DNA from: Dyadobacter koreensis
Lineage (GTDB): Bacteria; Bacteroidota; Bacteroidia; Cytophagales; Spirosomataceae
NCBI RefSeq assembly: GCF_900108855.1
Contig: NZ_FNXY01000011.1
Span: forward strand, 1 to 64,000
DNA length: 64,000 bases
Direction of reading: 5' to 3'
Positions 18,026 to 27,260 of this stretch are shown here, one piece after another. Positions within the stretch are counted from its first letter, which is position 1, and each line of letters opens with the position of its first letter. The position numbers were made by a program, and so were the translations under genes. Under the pieces are notes generated by a model that worked only from the letters and a program-made list of their open reading frames with translations, was not told the origin of the DNA and did no database searches.

Positions 18026-18868
18026 ATGCTTTTTATAGGAAAATATAACAACCTCACAATCCTGCGTGATACCAGTGTAGGTTTCTTTTTAGGTGATGTA
18101 GAAGGGGAAGAAGTGCTGCTTCCAAACAAATATAAAACGGATGACATGCAAATTGATGATGTTATCAGGGTTTTTGTATACAACGATTCAGAGGACCGCC
18201 CGGTTGCTACAACGGAAACACCGAAAATCGTACGCAATGAGTTTGCCAATCTTGAAGTAAAGGATGTTTCCGAACACGGTGCATTTTTGAATTGGGGTTT
18301 GGAAAAAGATCTTTTTGTACCTTTCAGAGAGCAGTCCACACCAATGGAAATTGGTGAATGGTATGTAGTGTTTCTTTATCTGGATCAAAAAACTTCCCGC
18401 CTGATCGCCACTACAAAACTAGACCGATATCTTGAAAACGAGCGTTTGCTTGTCAAAGAGGGAGACGAAGTGGATTTAATTGTCTGGAAAAAAACGGATC
18501 TTGGGTACAATGTTGTCGTAAATCAATTCCATAAGGGACTTATTTATGCTAACGAAGTTTTCAAACCTATCGCTATCGGAGAATCTCTTAAAGGATACGT
18601 TAAGAAAATCCGGGACGAGAACAGACTTGATATAAGTCTTGAAAAACAAGGGTATGAAAATGTCGTGGAACCGACTGCTCAGCGTATTCTTGATGACTTA
18701 AAAAAGAACAATGGATATTTGAATTTGTCAGATAGCAGCGCTCCCGAAGATATTAACCGGCAATTGGGTATCAGTAAAAAGGTATTTAAAAAAGCAATTG
18801 GCGGACTATACAAACAGGGGCTGATTAGAATTGCAGAAGACGGAATTTATTCTCTTGGAGAAGATTGA
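18026..18868 (+). CDS. CvfB-like S1 RNA-binding protein
   Basis: 280 residues with the CvfB architecture. Three S1-like beta-barrel modules are seen: about 1-65 LTILRDTSVGFFLGD; 70-135 LEVKDVSEHGAFLNWGLEKDLFVP; 140-215 with EVDLIVWKKTDLGYNVVVNQFHKGLIYANE. A C-terminal winged helix follows at about 220-278. CvfB in Staphylococcus and Streptococcus binds RNA and affects virulence gene expression; here it is probably a general post-transcriptional regulator. Single gene, ending at a strong bidirectional terminator. Confidence 0.9.
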   Translation: MLFIGKYNNLTILRDTSVGFFLGDVEGEEVLLPNKYKTDDMQIDDVIRVFVYNDSEDRPVATTETPKIVRNEFANLEVKDVSEHGAFLNWGLEKDLFVPFREQSTPMEIGEWYVVFLYLDQKTSRLIATTKLDRYLENERLLVKEGDEVDLIVWKKTDLGYNVVVNQFHKGLIYANEVFKPIAIGESLKGYVKKIRDENRLDISLEKQGYENVVEPTAQRILDDLKKNNGYLNLSDSSAPEDINRQLGISKKVFKKAIGGLYKQGLIRIAEDGIYSLGED

Positions 18869-18918
18869 TTTTTTATGCTAAAGAGAGTTTAAAGAACTGC
18901 CGCAAGGAGCAAAAGACA

Positions 18919-18953
18919 GAGGGCCACAGAGATTCATTTTCTCTGCGGCCCTC
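18919..18953. terminator. Bidirectional terminator between convergent genes
   Basis: A 14-base stem (gagggccacagaga / tctctgcggccctc, one mismatch) with a 7-base loop serves both the CvfB-like gene and the converging amidohydrolase gene. A second, imperfect GC-rich hairpin follows at about 18960-18992. Confidence 0.8.
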
Positions 18954-19001
18954 TTATATACAGCACGGCGTCCGCTATGCGGGTACGCTGTGTAACTAAT
19001 C

Positions 19002-20330
19002 CTACTTTTGACCGTATTTCTCTTTGTATTTTTCGTAAAGACGTTTTTGTTTATCGTCAAGATTAACTTTTCCTCCTTTGATGAAAGCCATCTGAACAGC
19101 ATTTCCACGCATGTCGAGCATATCGCCAGTAGTTACTACAAATGAAGCTTGTTTGCCTTTTTCAAGTGTTCCTACATACTGATCGACACCCATTATCTCA
19201 GCTGGATTTTTTGTAATAAACTGTAAGGCTTCCTCAGGTGTCACATCACTGAATCCGGAAGATGTTCCTGCCAGAAATGCAATATTACGCGTTCTCCACC
19301 ATTCTTCTGCATAAGTAATTGCGACCTTCACACCGGCTTTGTGTAATATACCAGGCATCTCATAAGGGAGATATACATCTTCATCCGTTCCGTTCGGAAG
19401 ACGGTGAGCAGGATTTAAAACGACAGAGATATTATTGTCTTTAAGGAAACCTGTTACTTTGTTCGCCTGATCTCCGCCTACAATCACAATTTTTTTCAAG
19501 CCGAATTCCTGCGCGAATTTTACAGATTCAATAATATCCTTTGCATATTCTGCACGGATATAAAGATTTGCCGTTCCTTTAAACAGATCTTTCATCGCTT
19601 CCAAACGCACATTCACCGTTGCAGGTTTGGCGGTTTCGTAATAACCCTTTGCATCAGCAAATGTTGAACGGAAAAGATCGATGATTTCCTGGCGCTTTTC
19701 ATTTCTTTTAACAGAAACCGAAAAATCTTCATAGTTGAAACTTGTTGCTAAAAACGGCGGCCAGCTTATCCAGATACCATCGTCTTTTTTCAGAACTGCA
19801 TCTTCCCAGTTCCAGCCATCCGAATAAAATACAGAGGAGGAACCTGAAATAATTCCGCCTTGCGGCACAGCCTGAGATAACAAAATTCCTGTGTTACGTA
19901 ATGTTGGAATTACCTCGGAATCTGTATTGTAAGCGACCAGCGCGCGAACATGTGGGTTGATATTACCAACTTCCGCATAATCAAGTGTCGCACGAACAGA
20001 TGCGATTTCCTGTATACCGACTGTTGTATTCATTGAAATAATCCCGGGGAAAATATGTTTTCCTTTAAAGTCAATTATTTCTGCATTGGCACTTGAAGTG
20101 GACGAGCCAGCAGGTCCTATCTGAGTGATAATCCCTTTATCAAAAGAGATAACACCGTTTTCAATAACCTGCCCGTTTCCAATGTGAATTGTCCCGCCAG
20201 TCAATACCGTAGGTTTTGTCTGCGGTTTTGCCGGTGCCGGGTTTTGAGCCTGAACAGAAATATTAAGACAAAAAACAGCTGCCAGACTAAAAAAAGAGAT
20301 GACGGGCTTTATATATTTTGTTGTTTTCAT
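19002..20330 (-). CDS. Exported amidohydrolase-family protein without the HxH metal motif
   Basis: 442 residues with a signal peptide (cleavage near SVQAQ, residue 29). The composite beta-sandwich start VLTGGTIHIGNGQVIENG and the C-terminal TPEEALQFITKNPAEIMGV..YVGTLEKGKQASFVV are typical of imidazolonepropionase-like amidohydrolases. The first metal motif after strand 1, normally PGLID.H.H, reads PGIISMNTT here (residues 95-103). This lacks both histidines, so ordinary metal-dependent hydrolysis is unlikely. It lies 48 bases downstream of the double amidohydrolase gene, probably as one operon. Confidence 0.85.
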   Translation of the reverse strand: MKTTKYIKPVISFFSLAAVFCLNISVQAQNPAPAKPQTKPTVLTGGTIHIGNGQVIENGVISFDKGIITQIGPAGSSTSSANAEIIDFKGKHIFPGIISMNTTVGIQEIASVRATLDYAEVGNINPHVRALVAYNTDSEVIPTLRNTGILLSQAVPQGGIISGSSSVFYSDGWNWEDAVLKKDDGIWISWPPFLATSFNYEDFSVSVKRNEKRQEIIDLFRSTFADAKGYYETAKPATVNVRLEAMKDLFKGTANLYIRAEYAKDIIESVKFAQEFGLKKIVIVGGDQANKVTGFLKDNNISVVLNPAHRLPNGTDEDVYLPYEMPGILHKAGVKVAITYAEEWWRTRNIAFLAGTSSGFSDVTPEEALQFITKNPAEIMGVDQYVGTLEKGKQASFVVTTGDMLDMRGNAVQMAFIKGGKVNLDDKQKRLYEKYKEKYGQK

Positions 20331-20378
20331 AAGACAATTTTGAATAAGTAAATGATGGAGGAGCCAAGACTTGATTGC

Positions 20379-23300
20379 TTATTTTCCCTCCTCATGTTCC
20401 GCATGAATGCCAATAACATCTTCGCAGTGCCACATTCTTGGCTGCGTTCCCTGTGGCTTTTGCGTAGGTTTTCCATCCGCTTTTTCGTTCAGCATTTTCT
20501 GAATCAAACGTTCACGTTCCAAAGTCATTTTTTCTTGTTTTGCAACATCTTCTTTGCGGTCAAAATAAACGGTTCCTTCAATCATCGTGAATTCCGGACG
20601 CGCATAAATGGATAATGGATGTGCATTCCAAAGAACCAGATCCGCGTCTTTTCCAGCTTTGATACTTCCCATTCGGTTATCTACGTGGAGAAGTTTTGCA
20701 GGATTCAATGTTACCATTTTCCAGGCTTCTTCTTCCGGAACACCTCCAAAAGTTACCGTTTTTGCAGCTTCCTGATTAAGTCTTCTCGCCATTTCAGCAT
20801 CATCCGAATTGATTGCAACCGTAATTCCTTCGTGATACATCAAAGCCGCATTATATGGAATAGCTTCCTTTACCTCCATTTTGTAGGCCCACCAGTCTGC
20901 AAAAGTTGAGCCGCCGATATTGCGGTTCTTCATTTTGTCAGCCATTTTATAACCTTCCAAAATGTGTGTAAATGTATTGATCTTGAAATTCAAAGAATCC
21001 GCCACATGCATCAGCATGTTGATTTCGGACTGCACATAAGAGTGGCAGGTTATGAAGCGCTGGCTATCCAAAATCTCAGCCAGAGCTTCCAGTTCTAGAT
21101 CTTTGCGAGGAACTTCCAAACCAGTTTTCTTACCAGCACTATTGTAGTCTTTCCAGCTTTTTGCATACGCTTTGGCTCTGATGAAATGGTCAAAATAAAC
21201 CTGTTCCACACCCATTCTGGTTTGTGGGAATCTTACGCGGGCCACGTCACCCCAATTTGATTGTTTTACATTTTCTCCCAAAGCAAACTTGATCGTTTTT
21301 GCTTCTGGAATCAACATTTCCGATTGAGTTGTTCCCCATTTCAGCTTAATCAACGCACTTTGTCCGCCGATTGCATTGGCCGAGCCGTGAAGCAAGTGAG
21401 ACGTGGTAACACCACCTGCCAGCTGGCGATAAATATTGACGTCATCCGGATTGATCACGTCGCTCATACGCACTTCTGCAGTGCTTGACTGCGAACCTTC
21501 ATTGATTGCAAACAATGCAATGTGCGAATGTTCGTCAATAATCCCGTTTGTTAAATGTTTTCCTGTCCCATCCACCGTGCGAGCGCCCGACGGAGCTGAT
21601 AATCCTTTTCCAACTTTTGCGATTTTCCCGTTTTGGATAATCACATCGGCATTTTGCAAAATCCCCTCCTTCTCATTAGTCCAGATCGTAGCATTTTTCA
21701 CAAAAACAGTTTCTGATTTTGGAAGTTGCTCATTACCAAAACCAACAAAAGGGTACAAAATCGGTCCTGTTTCCTTAGTTTTTAGCGAAGCAGTATCTTT
21801 TTTAGCGATCGCTTTATAATTCTCCGTTAATGTGGCCGTCCAGATTGCTGCTTTTCCATTTGGCAGTATTCCTTCACCGGATAAATTTTTTCCGTTAATC
21901 CATCCCGTCAAGCGAACCGTTCCGGGATTTTTCTTTTCTGGCTGATAGGTAAGTGTGATCAGCTCATTGGAGAGAATTACTTTCGGTTTTATTTTAACGG
22001 TATCTTTTAAAATAATCTGATATTCCGGCTTGTCTGGTGTACCTGAAATTTCCAGTTTTCCGGTTGATTCTTTATTAATTGAAAAAGAATAATTTCCTCT
22101 GAAATCAGGAGCATTTACGGGAGCGACAATAAATTTCTTTCCCTGTATCCAGTTTTCGTAAATCACGTTTTCTTTGCTGAACAAGTCATCTGAGGTGATC
22201 AGGAAATTGGCGAGCATACCTGCCTTCAGACTTCCTACCTGTCCTTCGGCTTTTATTAATTTGGCAGGAGTTGTTGTTAAAGCTTCCAGCGCTTTATCCT
22301 TTGGTAAGCCGTATTCGATTGCCGTGCGGATTTTGTCCCAAAAGTCTGCTTTGTTTTTCAGATCAGAAGCGGTTAAAGTAAAATTCACCCCACCTTTCGC
22401 CATCGTTGAGGCATTTGACGGAGCCATTTCCCAGTGTTTCAATTGATTGATGGTGATCATTTCAGCATCCCAGGGGTCAGTCACATCATAAGCGGAAGGG
22501 AAGTTTAGCGGAAGGATCAAAGTGGCTTTTGTTCCTTTAATTTCATCAAGCCTCTGATATTCGTCCCCACCACCCTTGATAATATATTGAATACCGAATT
22601 CATCACCAATTTTGTCAGCACGAAGTGCGCTGTACTTATCGTTTGTTTCGAAAAAAGAAGGTAACGTTTTAATTTGATTGAAAGCTTCAAGTGAAAGATT
22701 GGTTTCCTTCGTTTTTCCACCTTTCGCATACCAGTCGGCGTCGTAATAATTCTGACGAAGAAGTGCAACGGAACCCATACCGGATGAAGGATATGTTTGC
22801 GTTGAAGTTCCTTTGCTGAATGAAAAATGTGCAGATGCTTTCCCGTTCAAAAGCGCTTTGTTTGCCGATTCGTCAGTCAAGGTTACGAGTACTCCATTGC
22901 CGCGAACGATACCGTCATGCTGATGCGTCAAAACAGTTCCAAAACCGATTTTTCGTAAATCCGCACCTTTTTTATTGTCGATGACGAAAGTGGCACTTGC
23001 ATCATTTTCGGGCTGAATGGCCTGATTCCATCCAAAAGCACCTTTTTTATTTGATTCTAACTGAGGAGTTTGGCGTCCGGATGCGCGTGGCTCGCGTTTC
23101 ACTTCCGGCATCCCATAATCAGAATCCAGATCGATCAATGAAGGATAAATGTATTTTCCTTTCAAATCAACAACAACTGCGCCGGCGGGAATTTTCACCT
23201 GTTTGCTCACTTCCCGAATTGTTCCGTTTTCGATAAGTAGTGTTCCGTTTGTAATTGTCGTTTTTGAATCGACCACGATGGTCGCGTTGGTAAAAGCATA

Positions 23301-23408
23301 TTGGCCTTTTCTCTCATCATAGGCGCCGTTCCTCGGGAAAGTTTCCTGGGCATGACACAATGAAGTCAAGGTTAGTCCTAACACTAACGTTGATATTTGT
23401 TTCATCAT
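20379..23408 (-). CDS. Exported tandem amidohydrolase fusion, one half degenerate
   Basis: 1009 residues with signal peptide (LTSLCHAQ). The N-terminal amidohydrolase half (about 25-430) shows PSLIDLDSD at 89-97, so both metal histidines are replaced by Asp. A beta-rich middle section (about 435-535) follows. The C-terminal half (about 560-985) keeps NGIIDEHSH (H627, H629), CHSYVQSE, INTFTHILEG and the catalytic-Asp region AINSDDAEMARR, so it should be an active metal hydrolase. The fusion and the 442-residue neighbour probably form one periplasmic complex; the substrate (dipeptide or cyclic amide) is unknown. Confidence 0.88.
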   Translation of the reverse strand: MMKQISTLVLGLTLTSLCHAQETFPRNGAYDERKGQYAFTNATIVVDSKTTITNGTLLIENGTIREVSKQVKIPAGAVVVDLKGKYIYPSLIDLDSDYGMPEVKREPRASGRQTPQLESNKKGAFGWNQAIQPENDASATFVIDNKKGADLRKIGFGTVLTHQHDGIVRGNGVLVTLTDESANKALLNGKASAHFSFSKGTSTQTYPSSGMGSVALLRQNYYDADWYAKGGKTKETNLSLEAFNQIKTLPSFFETNDKYSALRADKIGDEFGIQYIIKGGGDEYQRLDEIKGTKATLILPLNFPSAYDVTDPWDAEMITINQLKHWEMAPSNASTMAKGGVNFTLTASDLKNKADFWDKIRTAIEYGLPKDKALEALTTTPAKLIKAEGQVGSLKAGMLANFLITSDDLFSKENVIYENWIQGKKFIVAPVNAPDFRGNYSFSINKESTGKLEISGTPDKPEYQIILKDTVKIKPKVILSNELITLTYQPEKKNPGTVRLTGWINGKNLSGEGILPNGKAAIWTATLTENYKAIAKKDTASLKTKETGPILYPFVGFGNEQLPKSETVFVKNATIWTNEKEGILQNADVIIQNGKIAKVGKGLSAPSGARTVDGTGKHLTNGIIDEHSHIALFAINEGSQSSTAEVRMSDVINPDDVNIYRQLAGGVTTSHLLHGSANAIGGQSALIKLKWGTTQSEMLIPEAKTIKFALGENVKQSNWGDVARVRFPQTRMGVEQVYFDHFIRAKAYAKSWKDYNSAGKKTGLEVPRKDLELEALAEILDSQRFITCHSYVQSEINMLMHVADSLNFKINTFTHILEGYKMADKMKNRNIGGSTFADWWAYKMEVKEAIPYNAALMYHEGITVAINSDDAEMARRLNQEAAKTVTFGGVPEEEAWKMVTLNPAKLLHVDNRMGSIKAGKDADLVLWNAHPLSIYARPEFTMIEGTVYFDRKEDVAKQEKMTLERERLIQKMLNEKADGKPTQKPQGTQPRMWHCEDVIGIHAEHEEGK

Positions 23409-23593
23409 AGAATAGGAGATTTATAAATATTGGACTTAGGGATTTTTGATTACTACTTGTTTGTTGAGACAATATACAATGAAAAGACCAAAATTGAGCC
23501 CAATCGCTTCCTATTGTGCTATGGTTACAATCCATACTTGGAATTTCCCTATTGGTTTGTTTTTTTGCATCCGAAATTATTTTAAAATCTACT

Positions 23594-23881
23594 ATGACGT
23601 ACGAGCAATTCACTTCAACACTTACACAGGCCGCACCTCCGCAGGATATTCCGGTACTTCTTAAAGCACTTTGGTATGACGCGAATAATGATTGGGAAGC
23701 GGCACATGATATTGCTCAGAGCAGCGAAGGCACGAAAGCTTATGACCGTCTGCATGCTTATTTGCATCGCGTTGAAGGGGATACCTGGAATGCGGGCTAT
23801 TGGTACAGGCGCGCGGGAGCCGATGTTTTTAAAGGTTCGCTAAAAGAAGAATGGCAGTTTTTGGTTGAATCTCTTTTGTGA
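23594..23881 (+). CDS. Small conserved helical protein
   Basis: 95 residues from ATG 23594 (MTYEQFTSTLTQ). The frame is open from 23516, but the extra residues are hydrophobic and unlike the conserved core, so the shorter start is chosen. The core (DIPVLLKALWYDANNDWEAAHDIAQ, then LHAYLHRVEGDTWNAGYWYRRAG) is recalled as a widespread small family of unknown function with the pattern ALW.D..GDW..AH and AYLHR.EGD..NA.YWYRRA. It resembles a short TPR-like helical unit. No role is proposed. Confidence 0.75.
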   Translation: MTYEQFTSTLTQAAPPQDIPVLLKALWYDANNDWEAAHDIAQSSEGTKAYDRLHAYLHRVEGDTWNAGYWYRRAGADVFKGSLKEEWQFLVESLL

Positions 23882-24007
23882 GCAAATACGGATTCGGCTA
23901 CAACTCTTACCATTTCGGATACAATTGCACTCTGACAACCTTGCACCTTTGTGACAGGCTAATTCAATACAAATGAATTATCCCATTCACAATTTAAATA
24001 ACGAAAG

Positions 24008-24834
24008 ATGAAAACGATCTTGATTACGGGTGCGTCGGCCGGACTGGGAAAAGCTACGGCCAAATTGTTCAGGCAAAAGGATGGAGAGTACTTGCAACAA
24101 TGCGAAATCCTGAAAAAGAAAAAGAGCTGAACCAGTTGGAAAATGTGGTTTTACTACCCCTGGATGTTACCAATATCCAGCAAATTGAAGCAACAGTAAA
24201 AGCTGCGATTGGTCTAGGAGAGATTGATGTGGTTTTTAACAATGCCGGTTACGGACTTATCGGACCCCTGGAAACATATTCAGAGGAAGATATCAGAGCG
24301 CAGTTTGAAACCAATTTCTTCGGAGTATTATGGGTGACAAAAGCTTTCATCCCTTATTTCAAAGAGAAAAGAAACGGATTGTTTATCACGACAACCTCTC
24401 TTTGCGGATTGACATCCTATCCGCTTTCGTCAATCTACAATGCCTCCAAGTGGGCTTTGCAGAGTTGGAGCGAAAGCATGTCTTATGATTTAGCGCAATT
24501 TAATATCGGCATAAAAAATGTTGCGCCGGGAGGAATCAAAAGTAATTACATGAATGTGATGAAAGTAGCCGAGGATAAAAGTTACGAGCCTTTGATGAAG
24601 CGACTTTCAGAGGGTTTTGCTGACGGCACGTTAATGGAATTTTCAGATTCTGAAATAATCGCAGAAGAAGTTTACATTGCGGCAACCGATGGAAAAGATC
24701 AACTGACGTATCCGGCCGGAAATGATGCCAACAGAATTTATGCGCAAAGACTTGCAGTCGGCCCCGAAACGCATCGAAGAACAGTAACAAAATACCTGAA
24801 CCTTGTAAGCCCTTTCCAAAGCCCGGCTCTTTGA
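24008..24834 (+). pseudogene. SDR-family oxidoreductase, broken by a one-base deletion
   Basis: ATG 24008 opens MKTILITGASAGLGKATAKLF, a perfect short-chain dehydrogenase start with the nucleotide motif TGASAGLG. At about 24070 the frame shifts: inserting one C after ttc restores QAKGWRVLATMRNPEKEKEL and joins the open frame that continues to 24834. The downstream part has NNAG, N-F-F-G and the catalytic YNASK (near 24440). Without correction, the protein ends 13 codons after the shift or starts late at 24100 without its nucleotide site. It could be a real mutation or a sequencing error. The AraC regulator follows at 60 bases. Confidence 0.85.
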
Positions 24835-24894
24835 ATCCATCAATTTGGTATGGGCGTTCCGTTAAGGGATACCTATACCATTATTTGAAAGTAT

Positions 24895-25812
24895 ATGAAA
24901 CCTGACACAGTAAAGCCCGTCATCTTTAATTCCATTTCCGAGTTACACCGTGATCTGGGATTGCCCAAACCGTTGCATCCTTTGGTGAGCCTGGTGGATT
25001 ATGGAGAAATTAAAGAGAACACGGATGAGCTTGTAAAAGGGATGATCCTTAATTTTTACAAGATATCGTATAAGAGAAATTTCCGGGGAAAGATCAGGTA
25101 CGGACAGCATTATTACGACTTTGATGAAGGCGGGTTGTCTTTTATTTCACCGAATCAAGTCATAACGGGAAACGTTGCAGAGGCTGATTATGGTGGATAT
25201 ACTTTGCTTTTTCATCCCGATTTTATACGCAGTCATGCATTAGGTTCTGCAATTAGAAGATTTGGATTTTTCGCTTATTCGGCGTCGGAGGCATTATATC
25301 TTTCAGATAAGGAAAAGGAGATCATTATCGGGATTTTTAAAAATATCGAATATGAATTATCCCAGTCGATCGACAATTTCAGCCAGGATATCATAATTTC
25401 GCAAATCGAGCAGCTGCTGAATTATAGTAACCGGTTTTACAATCGCCAGTTTATTACCAGACAAGCAGCACATCATGATTTATTAAATCAACTGGAGAAA
25501 TTATTGGATGACCATTTTAATCATGAAGATGGATTAACCAAAGGTCTGCCATCCGTTCAGGACATTTCCGGTCAGCTTAGTGTGTCGCAAAGGTATTTGA
25601 GTGATATGCTCAGGCAACTAACCGGACAGACTACGCAACAGCATATTCATGCTAGATTAATTGAAAAAGCAAAGGAAATTCTGATATCCAGTAACCTGAC
25701 CATTGCAGAGATTGCTTATAAACTCGGTTTCGAACATCCGCAGTCGTTCAATAAATTATTTAAAAGTAAAACCAGCTCTTCACCCCTTGAATTCCGGCAA
25801 TCTTTTAATTAA
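24895..25812 (+). CDS. AraC-family transcriptional regulator
   Basis: 305 residues. The N-terminal 190 residues form a cupin-like sensor region. A C-terminal double helix-turn-helix covers about 205-303, with DISGQLSVSQRYLSDMLRQLTG and the conserved second motif LTIAEIAYKLGFEHPQSFNKLFK. Pairing with an SDR oxidoreductase gene on the same strand is common; it probably regulates that gene. The ligand is unknown. Confidence 0.92.
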   Translation: MKPDTVKPVIFNSISELHRDLGLPKPLHPLVSLVDYGEIKENTDELVKGMILNFYKISYKRNFRGKIRYGQHYYDFDEGGLSFISPNQVITGNVAEADYGGYTLLFHPDFIRSHALGSAIRRFGFFAYSASEALYLSDKEKEIIIGIFKNIEYELSQSIDNFSQDIIISQIEQLLNYSNRFYNRQFITRQAAHHDLLNQLEKLLDDHFNHEDGLTKGLPSVQDISGQLSVSQRYLSDMLRQLTGQTTQQHIHARLIEKAKEILISSNLTIAEIAYKLGFEHPQSFNKLFKSKTSSSPLEFRQSFN

Positions 25813-25842
25813 TTCTGAAACGGAAAGAAATTATTATAAAGT

Positions 25843-26904
25843 TTAATTTTCCTGCGTCAGTTTCTTAATAATCTGTTCCCGATCTTGATCACTGATTTGT
25901 AACTGGTTTTTAATAAACAAATCAATCCCACCATATTGCGTGTCAATAACATCGAATGTGGCTGCGAGATAACGCTCATCAACGCTCATAAAATTCTCAA
26001 TTACCTTTAAATTGATTTTGGGCTTGATGATTTTTCCAAGTTTAGCCTTCCGGAATATTTTCTTCAGCTTGTCGCGCCTGTAATAATTTGACATCAGATA
26101 TTCGTCAAAAATCGTTTTTCTATCCACATCTAAAATTGAAAGAATCACTGCGGTCACAACACCTGTTCGGTCTTTTCCGGCAGAACAATGGTACAGAACA
26201 GGTTCGTCGGAGGCCAGTATATTTCGCAGAAGTTCCCTGAGGGATACCAGATCGCTGGTTACTATATTTTGATACAGCTCGGTAATCATCTGAAAGGACT
26301 GATCTTCTGAAATTTCTCCCTGAAGCAATTTGCCACGCAACTGCGTCAGCATGTCTCCGTTATCCTTCACAGTCGGAGCCTGGATATACCGAACATTTTT
26401 TGGCAACTGGTCTTCCTTTCCTTTTATTTCGCTTTCCGTCCGCAGATCAAAAACGGTTTGAATCTTCAGGTTATTAAATTTTTCGAAATCAGTCGGTTTT
26501 AAATCAGCCAGATTGTCGGAACGGAATATTTTACCCCATCTAACCTGGCGTCCATCCTGCGTTTTTAGACCGCCGATATCTCTGAAATTAATAACATCTT
26601 CAAAATCAACCCTGCGGTTGTATAATGTCACAGTGTCCTGGCCCGATATTGTTTTGAAATACGGTCTTTTATTGGGATCTGATAGTTTTACAGGATTTTT
26701 GTCTGCATCTAAAATAGTCTGTTTGGAACCGTCAATCACCAGTACTTTTGAAATGGAGCCTTCGTTGTAGTGAAGTACATAATCATCCTTGCTATTTTCA
26801 ACATAGTTTTCTTCCGAGAGAGTTTTCTCGTAATAATGAGCCGGAAGTTTCGCACAGGATAAGACTAATGCCGGGAAAATTAAAGTTAGCAGTCTGATTT
26901 TCAT
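25843..26904 (-). CDS. Tyrosine phosphatase-like lipoprotein
   Basis: 353 residues with lipobox LVLSC (Cys17). The N-terminal 110 residues form a small beta-rich domain. A PF13350-type phosphatase domain follows (NFRDIGGLKTQDGRQVRWGKIFRSDNL) with the P-loop HCSAGKDRTG (near residue 240), giving an intact nucleophile Cys and Arg. Exported dual tyrosine/serine phosphatases of this type act on phosphorylated proteins or phosphoinositides in other bacteria; the natural substrate here is unknown. Convergent with the AraC gene. Confidence 0.9.
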   Translation of the reverse strand: MKIRLLTLIFPALVLSCAKLPAHYYEKTLSEENYVENSKDDYVLHYNEGSISKVLVIDGSKQTILDADKNPVKLSDPNKRPYFKTISGQDTVTLYNRRVDFEDVINFRDIGGLKTQDGRQVRWGKIFRSDNLADLKPTDFEKFNNLKIQTVFDLRTESEIKGKEDQLPKNVRYIQAPTVKDNGDMLTQLRGKLLQGEISEDQSFQMITELYQNIVTSDLVSLRELLRNILASDEPVLYHCSAGKDRTGVVTAVILSILDVDRKTIFDEYLMSNYYRRDKLKKIFRKAKLGKIIKPKINLKVIENFMSVDERYLAATFDVIDTQYGGIDLFIKNQLQISDQDREQIIKKLTQEN

Positions 26905-26963
26905 TTATTAAATATATGCCCCGGAATATTCAACAAACCAACCATCCTATGAGTTCTTTTCCC

Positions 26964-26995
26964 TTTCAAATTGATAAAATCGTATCAATTTGAAA
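26964..26995. repeat. Perfect inverted repeat upstream of the phosphatase gene
   Basis: Two perfect 13-base arms (tttcaaattgata / tatcaatttgaaa) flank a 6-base centre. It lies 60 bases before the phosphatase start on the minus strand and upstream of the small acidic open frame on the plus strand. No T-run follows, so an operator or a regulatory hairpin is more likely than a terminator. A second short repeat (aaacag...ctgttt) overlaps its right end, to about 27015. Confidence 0.6.
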
Positions 26996-27124
26996 CAGTT
27001 AAGCGTGTGCTGTTTAGATTTTTTATTTTCTAATGTCCTTATTTTGAGACTCTTATAAGGGTTATGTTTTTCCGGCGCATAATTTATGGAGCCGAAATTA
27101 GGTCTAACTATAAATCAAAAAATC

Positions 27125-27193
27125 ATGTTATATATTCCGGATGAGGAAGAACAAGAAGATGAATCGGAGCCCGATCATTCTAAGCCAGACTGA
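27125..27193 (+). CDS. Possible 22-residue acidic peptide
   Basis: ATG 27125 opens MLYIPDEEEQEDESEPDHSKPD and stops at 27193. It is strongly acidic, stands alone in a 357-base gap, and is followed within 25 bases by a hairpin terminator. No homologue is known to me and no clear promoter or ribosome site is seen, so it may be chance. The rest of the gap (26905-27260) holds only the inverted repeats. Confidence 0.25.
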   Translation: MLYIPDEEEQEDESEPDHSKPD

Positions 27194-27217
27194 TACAAGA
27201 GTATCAATGTGAAGAAG

Positions 27218-27251
27218 AACACTATAATCCTTGAATTTGGATTATAGTGTT
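27218..27251. terminator. Terminator hairpin between small ORF and LuxR regulator
   Basis: Perfect 13-base arms (aacactataatcc / ggattatagtgtt) enclose an 8-base loop. It lies just past the stop of the LuxR-type regulator at 27261 on the minus strand and also behind the small plus-strand frame. Confidence 0.75.
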
Positions 27252-27260
27252 CCGTTTCAA

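Noticed and set aside
21436..21819. 127-residue plus-strand frame inside the double amidohydrolase gene
   Set aside because: Antisense shadow; the minus-strand frame has clear domain motifs.
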